Notes: generated from the sequence alone by a model not told the origin. A DNA stretch of 64,000 bases from Setaria digitata (GCA_003640385.1 RCAB01000030.1:225314-289313); one strand, 5' to 3'. Positions 1-12,936 are shown, numbered from the stretch's first letter. Translations and numbers: made by a program.

Positions 1-104
1 TATTGCAAAACTGAAATTTCGAAATTAGATGTCTATAAAGAACGAGAGAAGAAAAAAAAAGATAGGTCAGTGACAACAATTGTACTGAGAGGGTACCTTT
101 CCAG

Positions 105-922
105 TGTAGAATTTCTACCTTAGCTGTTAGGAAAACTGAACATCGACCACACTCGAAATCCCAATGTACTCAAGAGTATGACTTCAATATTTACTCTAGA
201 GACCTGGCAAATATGATCAAATGTATTGAGCCTGTCACGAGAAGTGGCTGCGGCGAAGGTGCAGCTAAAATGATGCTCAAATTCATCACTGTTGGCTTCA
301 CGAGGTAAGTTTATCCGTAGTATTTTAACTGATTTCTATACAAAACGTAGAATAATCAATCGAAGTATGAAAAAGATTAGAGAAGGCATATGAAAAGAGG
401 ACATCAAGGCTCTGCTTTTCATTTTCTTCAAAAACATCCGATCTCAGAATCCTCAGCTCACTACTATTCCTCCAGGTCCCTTTTTCTCTAGTACTCGGAA
501 GTGAAATTAATCAGAAATCGAATTTAAACCAAGCAATAGGACTTGTCATTTACGTAAGAAAGCATAATTTGTATTGAAAATTAAAAAAAAAAAAAAAGTA
601 AGAAAAAGTAGTTGGTCTACTGCACTGTTTAGCTCCGTTTCAGATCAAAATTTATTCTTAAATAATAACGGGAAATTTCCGAAATTTCAGCTTTGAACAA
701 TTATACAATCATCTTGGTATTACTGATCAGCTGCCTCATTCTTGCCGGCAACTGCTCAATTTGACCTTTGAAAATGGAATTAACAATGATAGATGGTTAA
801 TTTTTTCGTCTACACAAACACGTAGTCGTTACCCAGGAAATGAAATGTTTTCGGATGATGGTTCCCAAGCCATTCCAAGCATCATTTTTTTATTGCTCAG
901 CTTTTTACTTTTTTATAATTAA
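105..922 (+). CDS. C-terminal two exons of a secreted, probably GPI-anchored protein (5' end outside window)
   Basis: I do not recognise the family. Exons 105..304 and 691..922 join in phase (2 nt left over, then 1 nt) across an intron with GTAAGT donor and TTTCAG acceptor. The reading frame ends at TAA 920-922. Visible residues include several cysteines (near CTQEYDF, IKCIEPV, RSGCGEG, LPHSCRQ), consistent with a disulphide-bonded extracellular domain. The protein ends in a hydrophobic run (IPSIIFLLLSFLLFYN) with no cytoplasmic tail, preceded by small residues (SDDGSQA). That is the arrangement of a GPI-attachment signal. It could instead be a C-terminal membrane anchor. The start of exon 105 relies on a TTTCCAG acceptor; a weaker acceptor exists at 70, and bases before 105 look intronic. 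The neighbour MCAT converges on it, with 123 bp between stop codons. Confidence 0.6.
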
Positions 923-1045
923 GCCCTTCCTTATTAAGTCTAAATTTAACTACTTTTGAAATTTTGAAATATGAACATCACAAAATTTCATTTAAGCCAC
1001 TTCGAAAATATCTGATAAACAGATATGTCGTCTAAAAAAAGAATC

Positions 1046-4000
1046 CTACACAGCGCAACTGACGTAACTGTTGTAAGCTTTTTTGCTGATTTTCAAGAGC
1101 ATCGTACCAAGTTGCTTTCCTGGCCCTACTTCCATGTATGTCGGAAATTTGTAGTCCTGAAATGAAGTAGAATTTTAGAAATCACATTCATTCAAGTGGA
1201 TCGGAAACCTGTGGCAAGTGAATTAAATAGCAAGAAATGTTCTCAAAAAATTCATATTTAAAAGCTCATAACAAAAAAGTATGAAAATTTTGCAAATAAT
1301 TTTGGCCATTCAAAAACTAACAATACAAACAAGCAGTGTCACGTGATATTTACCTGATGTTTTGCATGAAGCAACTGCTGGATCTGTTCCCATTTCACTG
1401 GCGAGCAAACTTGCCTAATGATTGCCTCACGAATTTGTTTTTCTCTGTATATATGCAATTTGCCTGTGTAGTTTGAATAAATGTTTATTCGCGGCTGTTG
1501 GTTAATTTTTACATCTAAAAATAAAATTCAACTAGTTTTCAATATTCAACAGCGGAATATTAATTCAAATGAGTTATTTGGGTAACCATCTTACACGGTT
1601 AACTGTATTCTTTTTTATTAAGGATTAAAATAAGAATCTAATTCCCAACTTTGACACAACAGTTCCTATTGTAACAGTGTCTCGCGAACTATCAGAAAGG
1701 ATATTACCGACAATAATAAACAGCCAACCGAAGGTAAAGATAATTAACAACAATCCTCTTTTTTCCCCAAATTTCAAACACATAGTTCCTATGAGGTTTC
1801 ATGAAAGCATATAATGATCCGAAATGCTCAATAAGCAGACCAACCTTTCAGAGCAATCTTCAGTGTATCAGCAGCATCCTTCATCAACGTGGTATGAAAT
1901 GCGCCACTTACGGCTAGCCTTTTTACTATCTAAAAATATCAATGCTTGAGAAAAACAAAAGATGAATGAAAGAGAACATAATCAAGATAAAAAATACCTG
2001 AAATACATATTTCTCTTGATTATTCTCCAAAAACCTGATACAATTTTCTGTTGCTCCAATAACTTTCATACCACAAAACAGATAATTGGCTACTTCACAT
2101 ACCGGAAATGTATCCTTTTCCCTAAAATATAATACCTTAAATACATGCAATTTAAGGGTCTATTGAGGCCTCGATATTTTATTTAAATTTCTGAAAGCTA
2201 AACTCTGAATGAAAAGGAAGGAATCTTCAATTTTAAATTACATATATCAGCACAGATAACACAATAAGAAAGAGAATATAAACAAACGAGGCATAAGTTT
2301 TGGCTTCTTCCAGAGCTTCTTCCAACCGTGTAGCCGCATTTACCCGTATCGCTAGCATTCCAGAACTTTGTCGTAAGCTACACTGGTGCATAGCCTCAGC
2401 ACGAATTTTTACCAATCGAAGAGCTGGATAAAAATTTTCTGATTCAAATCATTATACTTCTTGCCATGATATAAAATCCATTATGAACTCAAGTTAAAAT
2501 TCAGGAAGGTAATTGACCTCAGCACGAATTTTTACCAATCGAAGAGCTGGACAAAATTTTCTGATTCAAATCATTATACTTCTTGCCATGATATAAAATC
2601 CATTATGAACTCAAGTTAAAATTCAGGAAGGTAATTGAAAGAGCTCAACTATGAAACTCAATTCAACTCATTGCTAGTATTTCATTGAGTATTTTAACCG
2701 TCTCATGAATTTAAATATAATAAAGAGTGCTGAAATAAGTTCGATTTCTTTATTGCTAATCTTGCACAAATTTGCAAAAAGATGATATGGAAATAAACTG
2801 CAAACTGCTGATAACTGCGATGATAAAATCAAAGAAAAATAGTAGTAAATATCAAAGAAAAATAAATATATAATGAAAGTAAATATCCAGTTAATTCAAC
2901 ATAAAATAACGGCAGTGGAAAATTCCTATCCAGTGCAGACGTATAATCGCACTATTAGGCATGGCATTATAAAATTATCAATGACAGCTTTTCACAAATT
3001 CTATTAAACTGTTTTTTTTTTTTATGGAGTATTATGTATCTTGCAGTAAAATTAAGAAAATGTAAATAAACAAATGAAAGTTAAGATATTACGAGGTTTT
3101 AGAAACCAAAAACACAAAACCATTTGCAATCATCAAGCGAGACTTACCGTCCTCGAAAGACAGTATTTCAGCCAGGACAAGCGCAGCAAATTCACCAACA
3201 CTAAAACCAGCAACCTCAGTCAAACGAACTGTCAGTGTTTCATCTTCTGCTTTCGCCTTTTCCCATGCAGCCAACGAACTGACAAAAACAGCTGGTTGAC
3301 AATACAGCGTTTGATCCAGTTTTGACTTTGGTCCTAATGAAATCTAATTGAAATACATATAAAGAATCTTGAAGCTTAACTGCTAATTTTGTTGCTTTAT
3401 TCTATATTTACTCCATATAATTTTGTTGTGAGCTAGAAAACGTTATTATAGAAATTCTATAAAAAGAAATGTAAAATCAAAGCAAAAATTATAAAAAATT
3501 TATCCTTTTGTTTTTGTGACTGTCTCTTTTTAAAATACTTTGCTACAAAATTATTCAACAAATTAATTCCATCACCATCAACTTATATTTTCATTTTAGT
3601 TTTTTATTACACGAAAACCAACCTTCCAAACACAATTTCAGTAAATCATACTGCAATATTTCGGATGCTTCCTTGTAAACATCAACTGCTTTATTGCAGT
3701 CCAACACCTAAATGCATTAATCTGTTGACAATGCTGTATCTTGATTCTTAAATTTCCAAAGCCAATATCAAAAATCTAGCTTACCTTAGTACCCATCCCA
3801 ACGTGCTGAGTTCCTTGGCCAGGAAACAAAACAACCACCTGTTCTTCGATAGGTATTTGACTGAAATCAAGCTTCGTACTTCTGCTTTTGTTACCACCAG
3901 TTTTAGTATCGCTTGTCGTGACTTTTGGTAATTTATTTTTGAAAAGGCGATATAATTCCTGCAAGTGCAACACTGATTTTCAAGAGCAAATTATGCCAGT

Positions 4001-4481
4001 TTAGATTTTTTTATCCATAACAAATGACTGAGGGAACGCTGAAGGGGACGGAGAAGATACTTAAATCTGACTGCAGGTAAATTTTGAACCAAATTAAAGA
4101 TTCGGAACCTATTTCCAAGCACAGTTACATACCATTTTTAAAAATAAAACTATCAAACTTTGACAGGGAAAGTAAGTTATAAGACTTCTGAAGTAAAAAA
4201 AAAAAAGAAAATAACGCCAACTATATCCAATGAGGTCCAATAAAACCAGAAGAAAAATCTGCGCATCATTCCAACAAAACATAATTGATGACGGGTTCAA
4301 AAATTACCTTTTCCGGATATGGCAAAGAAGTGCAGGGATCAACGAAAGATGCTTGTACATCTGCATAAGTTGAAGCATCATTTAACCACTTAGTTGACCC
4401 ATCACTGCCACTACTAGTGTTCCTGCTAGATCGAAACTTCTTCAAAAAATGATGCAAAGCATGTTTCCTGAAGAATGCCAT
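1046..4481 (-). CDS. MCAT: Malonyl-CoA:ACP transacylase, mitochondrial (9 exons, 411 aa)
   Basis: Transfers malonyl from CoA to acyl carrier protein in mitochondrial type II fatty-acid synthesis. Exons in gene order: 4308..4481, 3785..3958, 3623..3707, 3148..3333, 2288..2423, 1998..2121, 1845..1929, 1354..1514, 1046..1156; every junction keeps phase. The N-terminal motif LFPGQGTQHVGMG lies near residues 100-113. The nucleophile Ser is in AGFSVGE (about residue 189), and the catalytic His is in VSGAFHT (about 305). Conserved VCEVANYLF, CSPVKWEQ and EVGPGKQLG follow. The first about 60 residues are rich in Arg, Lys and Ser without acidic clusters early on, fitting a mitochondrial presequence. 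ATG 4481 is chosen because a TTGCAG acceptor lies 9 nt upstream (likely spliced-leader site); an in-frame ATG at 4499 falls across that acceptor. Intron 4 carries a tandem duplication of the exon-5 acceptor. Length is close to the animal family. Confidence 0.95.
2394..2638. repeat. Tandem duplication, about 123 bp x 2, over the MCAT exon-5 acceptor
   Basis: Copy 1 is 2394-2516 and copy 2 is 2517-2638. They differ by a T/C change and one A in the polypyrimidine/A run next to the acceptor (GGATAAAAATTTT versus GGACAAAATTTT), so this is not a duplicated read. Each copy carries the first 29-30 coding bases of exon 5 and its CAG acceptor. Only copy 1 continues into the rest of exon 5. Confidence 0.95.
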
Positions 4482-4492
4482 TTCAAATACCT
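4482..4492 (-). other. Probable spliced-leader acceptor of MCAT
   Basis: TTGCAG is followed by 9 nt and the ATG, with no plausible upstream coding exon. Such a short 5' UTR after an acceptor is typical of nematode trans-splicing. Inference from sequence only. Confidence 0.5.
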
Positions 4493-5603
4493 GCAACATG
4501 AATGAATATCAACCTCCATGTGAAATCCTGACTAGAAAATTCAATGAATAATACTGAGAACTAAGAACAATATATCGAGAGCACAAATACCTATTCCAAC
4601 TGTTGCTTTAGTATCGTATGAATTGAAATCTAGAGATGTAGCAGCCCTGTAACCCATTTACATAAATATACTAATAAAAGAACACTGACCACACCAAATC
4701 AATCATAGACCAATACTCAAAAGTCACCCAACATGCATTTAATTTAAGCTCCAAAAATCCTTATCACCCAAAACGCTCTCTGAAGTCAGTCTTGACTCCT
4801 AGACACTCAATGAAATAATTTCCCGATTTAATTGGTTTCTGAATAATATTTTCAATGACTTTACTTAATAGCAGTTTTACAAAGCAAATCATTCGTGATT
4901 TTATTAAAATAATTATTACAACTATAAAAAGGAATGACAAAAAGAATCCTTTTTTTATACAAGCAGAAGGTATCATGAAGTCTAGCAATATCAGAAATAG
5001 TATAAACTAAACAAACAAATATTATATGAAACACACCGGTGTCAAGAAGAGAGGTTAAATCCCGGGACAAGAAACAAGTAATTTTTTTTCCAGGAAAAAA
5101 GAGCAAAATTAAAAAGAGAAAAAAGGACTGGGAGTTAAAAAAATATCAAACTTTACAATAAATAAAAAGGAAAAGCACTTCTTAAAGCTACAATAACATT
5201 ATGCATTTATAATACTTACAGAAGAAAATCACATCAGATTTTTAAATATTTTGAAGAAAAATCCACAAACAATTTTGTTTACAATTTTTTCTTCAAAAAA
5301 ACATTCGAAAAGTTAACAGTGTTCAAAGCAATATATACAATATCGCCAGTAATGAACCGTTCCATTTGAAGAGACTAGAAACGACCGGGATAGCAAATGA
5401 AACCAAGTTGTTTGCAAATTAAAAAACCGTTGCTCCTACTTTACAACTGGAAAGAATATCACGAAACCAAATTGCTTCTCTTAAGATTGTAAAAAAAAAA
5501 AAAAAAGGAACAGCTAATACTTTTTCTTAAAAAAGTTATATTACAGTGTTTTGAAATCTAACTTGTCTGAAGTATTCTAAACATTCTTGAGAAAATGATT
5601 TTA
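4493..5603. other. Intergenic, no gene seen
   Basis: About 1.1 kb between the ADPGK stop and the MCAT start. It holds several A-rich runs (for example near 5490) and short ORFs of low-complexity composition. I see no conserved motif, RNA gene or repeat here. It should contain the MCAT promoter or upstream region and the ADPGK 3' UTR. Confidence 0.6.
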
Positions 5604-8600
5604 TCACCAAGAAGAAAAGCGATAAAACTGAGAAAATATAAGTGCAGTAGCAGAGACGGCATCATCAGTACCAACTGTTCTGGTTGGGAATTTGCATATG
5701 AGAGCCGGAGTATAGATAAACACGACATCATTTCGCATCCATGAAGCTATGGGCCTGAAACATAAAATAACATTTGAACATTTTTTATATTAACTATTTC
5801 TAGAACAGCAACAGCAGCATCTAGAAATAGTTAATATGCATTTTTCAGAAATCTTTTGGACTTATGATTCATTATCTATTTTCCAGCAATAAAGTCGCAA
5901 AATTCGATAAAAAGATGACCTGTGAGGTTCGAAGACATACTGCTTCCCGAGTTCTTTGTCGAGCAAATGAGCTTTTGAAATTCTTAATTCCAAATCATCT
6001 GTATTTAAATCACTTGTAATTTTGCAAGATTGACGAGCTGCAACCTTTGCGCCTGCCGCTAACCCTGCAGCTAAATTGGACCAATCCGTGCCTTTGTAAA
6101 CCTAAGAATATTAGCTTCAAAACCCAAAACATTATCACAGTATTAGTTAAAAATCTGTATCTCGCTGAAAACGCCGAAACTACCAGAAACCAAAAATTTC
6201 TCGACGCGTAATAAGTAACTAACCATTAAGTGAAAAGTAAGGGATTGAAAATGTATTCTGGATAATCTATACTTGTAATTTTCTGATTCTGGATCACTAC
6301 TATCATGTCCGAATTTCGTCAACAACCAATACAGCATTTCAACCACCTTAAAATCAACGTTCAACGTTCTGATTTCACCGCAACATATGCATTTTTCTAT
6401 TAATAAAATGCAATACAATCTACTAAGATTAATTATGTAGTTATGACAAAACAAGTGAAACTACAATAAACTCTAAATCTTACCTTATGCACATGTAATG
6501 CACCCGGAAAAACCGGATAAAGATGTGTGTATGGTCCATTCCCAACATTAGAGAAAAATGCCAGTTCTTGCTCGTTTAAACCTAATGAATCGACGTGAGG
6601 TACGATCTGGAAGAAATTATTACTATAAAGAAAGTGTAGTGTAGTGAAGAACATTCTAGTAAACTAAAGTGCACTGAGAATACGACACTGAATACAAATC
6701 ATATCTACATTGATTTTGCGCCTAAAAGATGAAATAAGAAGCAACTATTCGTCGAAATGAACAACAAATAAATTTCAAGCTAAACCGACTGAAACTTTAA
6801 CATGAAAAAAAAGAAACCCTTTTGAGAACTTCAGCCACATGATCAGGATTACCCATATTTCCAAGTTCGAAATGAATGGGGATATTGTGCTCTACTTGCA
6901 ACAAACTCCTTTTAATCAAGCGGAGTTTTTCCATCCGCATTTCTTTATTCTGCAAATGGAAATAACATTGAAATATATGCTAAGGGAAAAAAGTAAACAG
7001 AAAAATTAACACAGTAAACTGGTAATTGTAATTTCACATCTTTTGATTAAAATGATATGAAATCCACCTGATTCTGTAGATGGTGAACACCAGTTAGAAT
7101 GACTAGATCGGGGTTAAATTGACTTATTGCTTTGAAGAACATTTCGATCACAACAGCACTCCCACTAAATAATGATATATAGTAGAATAGAGTTCGGATA
7201 TGTCGAGTTTTAAAACATTCAGCATTTGCTCCATTTTTGTTAGAGTTCTCTAAAACGCACCTATACTGATCGTGTGAAGCAATAAAACGTGAAGAAGCCG
7301 GTGCTACATACTCGCCAAGAATTTCGCCTTGTTTATATTCCATAATGACATGCAGCTCATCTTTCACGATACGGGTTGAATTCGTACGAACTATTGATGG
7401 ATGAAGTAAGACTTGACTTCGAGGTCCAATAGGTCCAACCAAATATGCCTAAAACATCAAAAGAGTAATACACGTCACGAACAAATTATTTTCTTATTTG
7501 TCAGACGTATTCAGTTCACCATTAGTTTGTACTGATAACATGGAATAAGTCTTATGAACTAAATCATTAAACATCTTCAAATCCAAACAATTTAATTAAT
7601 TTCACACGGATTTTGTAGCGAACAGAGAATGTAGAAGAGTATAACTTACAGTAGTTCTTGGAAAAGAAGTAGCAATCTTTTCCGCCATTAAAGCCGCATT
7701 TCCACCAATGTAATAATGAGGTCGATGACGAGGTTCACTGGCGAACTGCACAAGTGTATGAAAGACTTTCGGATCTAACATATGTCTAGAATATTACAAG
7801 AATTGAAAGCATCGATTTCAGGAAGCCTCAATGATATCATTTAAAAAATATCAACTGCTTGGACAAATAATCCTGCCAAGCTCTGATATAAAATCACCTT
7901 TCTGCAGCAGCACCTCGCGAAAAGAAATAAGCGAAAGATTCATACAAATCGCTAACATTGCTGATCACCTAAAAACAGCTTCACTTTTACTAGAAATTTA
8001 CCATTCTTCTGCTCCTTTATGCACTACTTCATGTCGGTCAGGATGTCCACAGCTTTATAACCTTCCAGTCTGAGTATATGAATCTACAAAGAATTCTTCA
8101 TTCGCTTGATCTGCAACGCTTAACTTCTCAAAATTCTTAAACGCAAAAAACTAAAATATAAAGTCAGCTGGATTAGTACTTCAAATCATATCATTATTCA
8201 TCAAACGATTGCAAATTACGATACTGGATCAATATAAAGAATTATGAAAATAGGCAACTTCATGATCTCTGCGATGAGTGGGAGTAATATTTAGGCGTTC
8301 CAATAAACTCGTCCCGGCAACAACCATATCAACATTGCAATTAATCCTGGAATTTTTAAAACAGGAAAATAACACAACTAAAAAGCCACTTATAAATTTA
8401 AACCTAGACCTAAAAAATTATTTGTTCAGAAAAAGATCTTGAGTTTGAAGCGTACCACACACCTCAAAATCCATAATTATGTTTGAAAATATTTCTAAGG
8501 AATACAATGAAGACTACGGAAAGCAAAAACAAACCCGATCACTACCCGTCGGAAAAGCATTGTTGGTTGCGTGATCACCTTATCCCATGCCAACATTACA

Positions 8601-8728
8601 GATTGCTCAACTGAGTAAGACTGCTTCCGATGTTGTTCGTTGAAATAGCTATAGAGCCATGGTACCACGGCAAAAACGAACGAAAGATGAAGTAGTCGAT
8701 TATATGGTGCATTCCACCACAATATCAT
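5604..8728 (-). CDS. ADPGK: ADP-dependent glucokinase (11 exons, 500 aa)
   Basis: Phosphorylates glucose with ADP as donor; a ribokinase-fold enzyme that is ER-associated in animals. Exons in gene order: 8535..8728, 8259..8346, 8062..8150, 7650..7785, 7261..7448, 7068..7164, 6818..6949, 6484..6606, 6224..6346, 5920..6101, 5604..5754, all phase-consistent; 500 aa is almost the vertebrate length. ATG 8728 sits 12 nt below a TTGCAG acceptor. A hydrophobic stretch at about residues 10-28 fits an ER signal/anchor. Family motifs seen: INCNVDMVVAG, YYIGGNAALMAEK, LVGPIGP, NPDLVILTG, IPIHFELG, SLGLNEQEL, SRIHFQSL and the C-terminal RTVGTDDAVSA. The last aligns with the GLGD catalytic loop; the catalytic Asp is about D482 and the two residues before it are changed (see findings). 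The last intron (5755-5919) holds a perfect inverted repeat. Confidence 0.95.
5787..5837. repeat. Perfect 18-bp inverted repeat with 15-nt loop, in the last ADPGK intron
   Basis: Arm 5787-5804 (ATATTAACTATTTCTAGA) is the exact reverse complement of 5820-5837. The loop 5805-5819 is made of CAG/CAA triplets. It lies wholly inside intron 5755-5919, starting about 33 nt from the acceptor side. Confidence 0.95.
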
Positions 8729-8742
8729 TCCCAATGGATCCT
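8729..8742 (-). other. Probable spliced-leader acceptor of ADPGK
   Basis: ATTGCAG precedes a 12-nt leader and the chosen ATG. Its position just before the start argues for trans-splicing rather than an upstream coding exon. Confidence 0.5.
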
Positions 8743-10502
8743 GCAATTACTTCACTTAACGTTAAAAAACATTCCCAGTGCTTCATTCCACTCCAAATTA
8801 ACTCAATCGTAACGATATGAACTCAAAGACTAGCAGTTATCAGTGAGCTAAAACTAACCAGGAGTTAAAATGATTGTAAAATCTTACAGTAAGAGAGCCA
8901 CAAAGTCATTTCTGGGAAAAATTCATTTCACTGCTACTATTAATGAGTCTCAGCTCTCAGCGAATAATCAATCAGTTATTACATCTTTCAAGTACAATAT
9001 CCTCTTGTACAGCTAATCATCTCAGCCACAATACTTCGTTAGCAATCTACGACCACCGAGAATCTACAAAAAAAAAAAGAAAAAAAATCTACAACCAGTA
9101 AAATGCAGACATCAAAAATGCCACAACACTGAATAAGAAGTAGAAAAAATTCACACAAATTATGAGTACCTCTCTCTACCAGACAAGCCTTTACTACAAT
9201 CTGTTATGTTAGAAATGTTTTCTAACTGAGCAGTTTGCACTTTCCTCTTTCGAAATCTGCACACTTCTCACCATAGTCACTTTTTCTCAACCACCCCACT
9301 CAATTCTCCTACTTGCAGAGCAAATCCAGTCCCTCCACAATACTTGTATTTAGCCCCTTCTAGACAGGAGATTAAAAGCCAAACCATAGGGAAAGAAATA
9401 AATTTCAAAAACTAATAAATGAAACAGGAAACAGAAAGCTTTATCACGAACATTGATAACGGTTAAATTAAAGAGTTTTTTCTGAATGAGCAAAAAAATA
9501 ACCAGCAGAAAGGAAGAAAGTGGTAGAAGATAACAACACTATATCGAGGAAGATATCTGGAAACAAAAGGCTATGCACAATAAACAGCAACAAAACTTAA
9601 AGTTGAATAAATCAAAATCGAAATAGATATATAATACCGTTCACAAAATCATAGAAACATAAATCAAAAAAGGTTGAAGCGTTAAAATGGGGACATATAC
9701 AGCAATTAAAAAGCATTATACCCAGGAATTAAAACTTTTCCCTCATCATAAATGGAACTGGAAGTTCTGATTCATTTCCGAAAGATTCCTGGTTTACAAA
9801 TCATGTACCTCTTCTGTTAGGGTGTGGCACTAAGGGAAATCAGATACAGTCAGTTAGGAGAACAATCTTTGAAAAATGAACAAACACAAAAACGTTGTAA
9901 CCACAGAAACATGGAAATTTTTCATGTAGTGAAAACAAAATCAACCAAGCATTAATCTTGATGTAATTTCCATTTCTAAGCAATATGTCCTTTCAAACAG
10001 TGAATTGTTACCAGCTTGTGCAATCTCCAAACAAATGTTGCCAAAGTTTATTCCTGTAAAAATGTGAAAAAGGAATTAATTCAAATCATTCATAATGGAT
10101 TTAATTAGATCCTACAAAAAAAAGTTCCTATTCTTACGAAAACCTCACCTTTTCATTTGCTTTTAGTGATCATATGCGTTCCTGTCAAAATCAGAATACT
10201 TCATCTTTTAAAAAAAAGAAATACCTTCTGTCACTGTAACATTCTCAATAAAATGAAGTTTAACTTCGGATAATTTTAGAAAATTTTACTTGCTACAATT
10301 TCATATATTCTATTCGTCTTTCTTTTCCTTTTTCTTCATTTTTAAAAGGAATAATTGAAGAAAAAAAATCTTTTACAGTAATCATAATACTGAAAATTGT
10401 GCAAAAGGGACATAGAGCAAAACAAATGCAAAAATCTCCTAAATTTAGGCTCATGCAGTATAAAATATCAGAGTCAATCTAAGCACCTCAGTCTCTAGAT
10501 TT
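8743..10502. other. Intergenic, no gene seen
   Basis: About 1.8 kb between the HORMA gene stop and the ADPGK start. Both strands are broken by frequent stops, apart from short A/T-rich ORFs without family motifs. No repeat or RNA gene was recognised. Confidence 0.6.
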
Positions 10503-12891
10503 TTAAAAAATACAACTGAAATAAATGACCTTGTTATAGTCAGCTTTTGAACGACTGATTTTCATTTTCTTCGCCTTTGGCTCGGAAGTCGACAGTATTC
10601 TAACATCTGGGCTGCAATGCATGAACAATTTTCTCAAATTGATTTTCTATTTCAAAGTGTTATTGAACGATAACTCAACTAAGAGAAGCTCAACAGATTA
10701 TATCACCGCAACAGCAATTGCTTTTGCAATAATATCTTTTCAGCAGGAATTGGTTCACCTTGTAGTATCTGATTCGGAACTGATGCTGATTTCAGACGAC
10801 GGTTTTTCGATCTCCGAGGCTTTGTTAAGTATGGATCCACGATTAGCAGCTTCCGTAACCGTTGGCAAAGCTAAAATTTTAGAGAAAAAAATATGAATAT
10901 GAGTTTGCTCAAAATTTACAATCTTGAAATTATTAATAAATAAAAAGAGCAAGAAAAATGATACAAAGCAGATTTCTACAAAAACTAAAATTGTGGACTT
11001 TCATTTGCTGGAAAACATAAAAAGTTGCGGCACTTCAACTATGGAATCAAACAAAAAAAAAAAAAAAAAATGTGAAATAAATACTCAAAAAGTCCATTCT
11101 GTCAACTTACAAACAGTAGAATCCAGTAGCGGTGAATTTATGTAAGGACCACTCGGGGAACCGAACGTTGCGAACTGTCCCGAACTTTCCGGGACCTCTT
11201 CGCTGTCTAAGCATAAAACAAAGCAAATAAGAAAATAAAAGAAGAGAGAAGAAAAAAATAAAATCAGAAGAGAACTTCTATTGACGGTTCGAGTGATCTG
11301 TAACAAAATACCCTTCGACTGATAAAAATGTCGGCCGTTTCTGTATGTTATGTTGTTATAAAACTAATTTCACACCTAAAGGCCCGGTTAACTATCAATA
11401 ATTGTTATCCATAGCTATCGAAATATACGCAAAGTCCCTTGTCCAATACTTCGACCACATCATTTATAAGTGCCAAATAAAACATTCAGAGCATAACTTA
11501 AAATGAGGAAAAGAAAAATGAAAAATAAAGGACGGAGAGGGTGATTAACAACAATAAATTCATATTAGAAACCATATTAAAAAAAAAGAGAAATTCAACA
11601 ACGACAAGTTACCTCCAAGATACTCCAAGCTGGAATCACTCATGTGCAAATCTGTCGTGCTGATTAATGCTTCCACGCACTTCAAAATAACTTTCTCCGT
11701 TTCATCAGGTTCTATGATGAAAATAAAATCAAAATTTAATGCGTAGCAAAGCAAAAAAAAAACGAATTCTTTCTGATATAATGAGATAAAAATTATAAGT
11801 AAAAAAAACTCAGAAAAATTCTTAAAATTATGCAACGGGATTCTAACCGTTACTTCAAAAATTGTGGGATAATTAAATAAGAGATAGTAATTAAGTAACA
11901 AGTAATACTTTTATTACACAAACTTTATTTGTATATGGAGGTGAAACCAAATGCATAAAAGAAGTTACTGTTTGAAAAATTTTCTCCAGATAAAGAAGAT
12001 CGTACTGACTCCATAATTTCATCGCCACTCTCCTTTGAAGAGGTAGTCAAAACTTCCATTACCGCGTCTGATGAAGAAATGCAAAAAGGCATTAATTCTG
12101 ATTTATTACCTCCAGCTTCGACGATTTTCTGAAAAAAAATTTGATTATGGAATATATAAATATAGTAGTAAACGAATAAATGATCTTTCAAAAAAAGGAA
12201 AAAAAAGAAAAGGAAAAAAAACCTATATCACAATCTCAGAAAACTTTGTAAGTGAACATAATTGATTCATTACCCGCCTTACCCCTCTCTTTCCCTGCTT
12301 CTCCACCATATTTCACCTTTTTGGGTTTTTGAAACTTAAAACTATATCAAGAATTCTAGCCCCAGCCTGCACGAAAGCCATAAAAGAATCGAAACAACAA
12401 ATAATTATAAAATATCAAGCAATCATTCACTCTGTCCTTCTTTGGCCGACAAGTTGGAGTTTCACAAATCGTCCTCTCGGTTATCTGCAAAAGTCACCTC
12501 TTGAAAAAGATCTCAAAACAACTGTCCTTGAACAGAATAATGCAAATCAATTTCCGGTTAGATATGACTTTTAAGATATACAGATTATGAAACATTTAAG
12601 CTGCAATATTAATTCTGCTGAACTGTAACGAACTGACTAGACTTGACCACATTTTAGTCAAGCGTCGTCACAACTAATACCTTTTATATTCTTGGAAATT
12701 TTTTTAGTGAACAAGCATAACTCTTATTCAAAACGGGTTCAGTGAAATCTTCAGAAGTTGGAGAGAAAAAAGCATGTTCATAAAAATTTTCCCACATGTG
12801 AAATGTCGTGGAGCACTTATTTTCTCGGTTTCGTAAAATTCCAAAACTCAAAAAATACAGGTTATTTATTATATTAAATCAAAATCATGCA

Positions 12892-12936
<45 letters not shown>

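Noticed and set aside
12893..12934. AT run as a replication origin or matrix site
   Set aside because: A plain dinucleotide microsatellite is the simpler reading; nothing else supports such a role.
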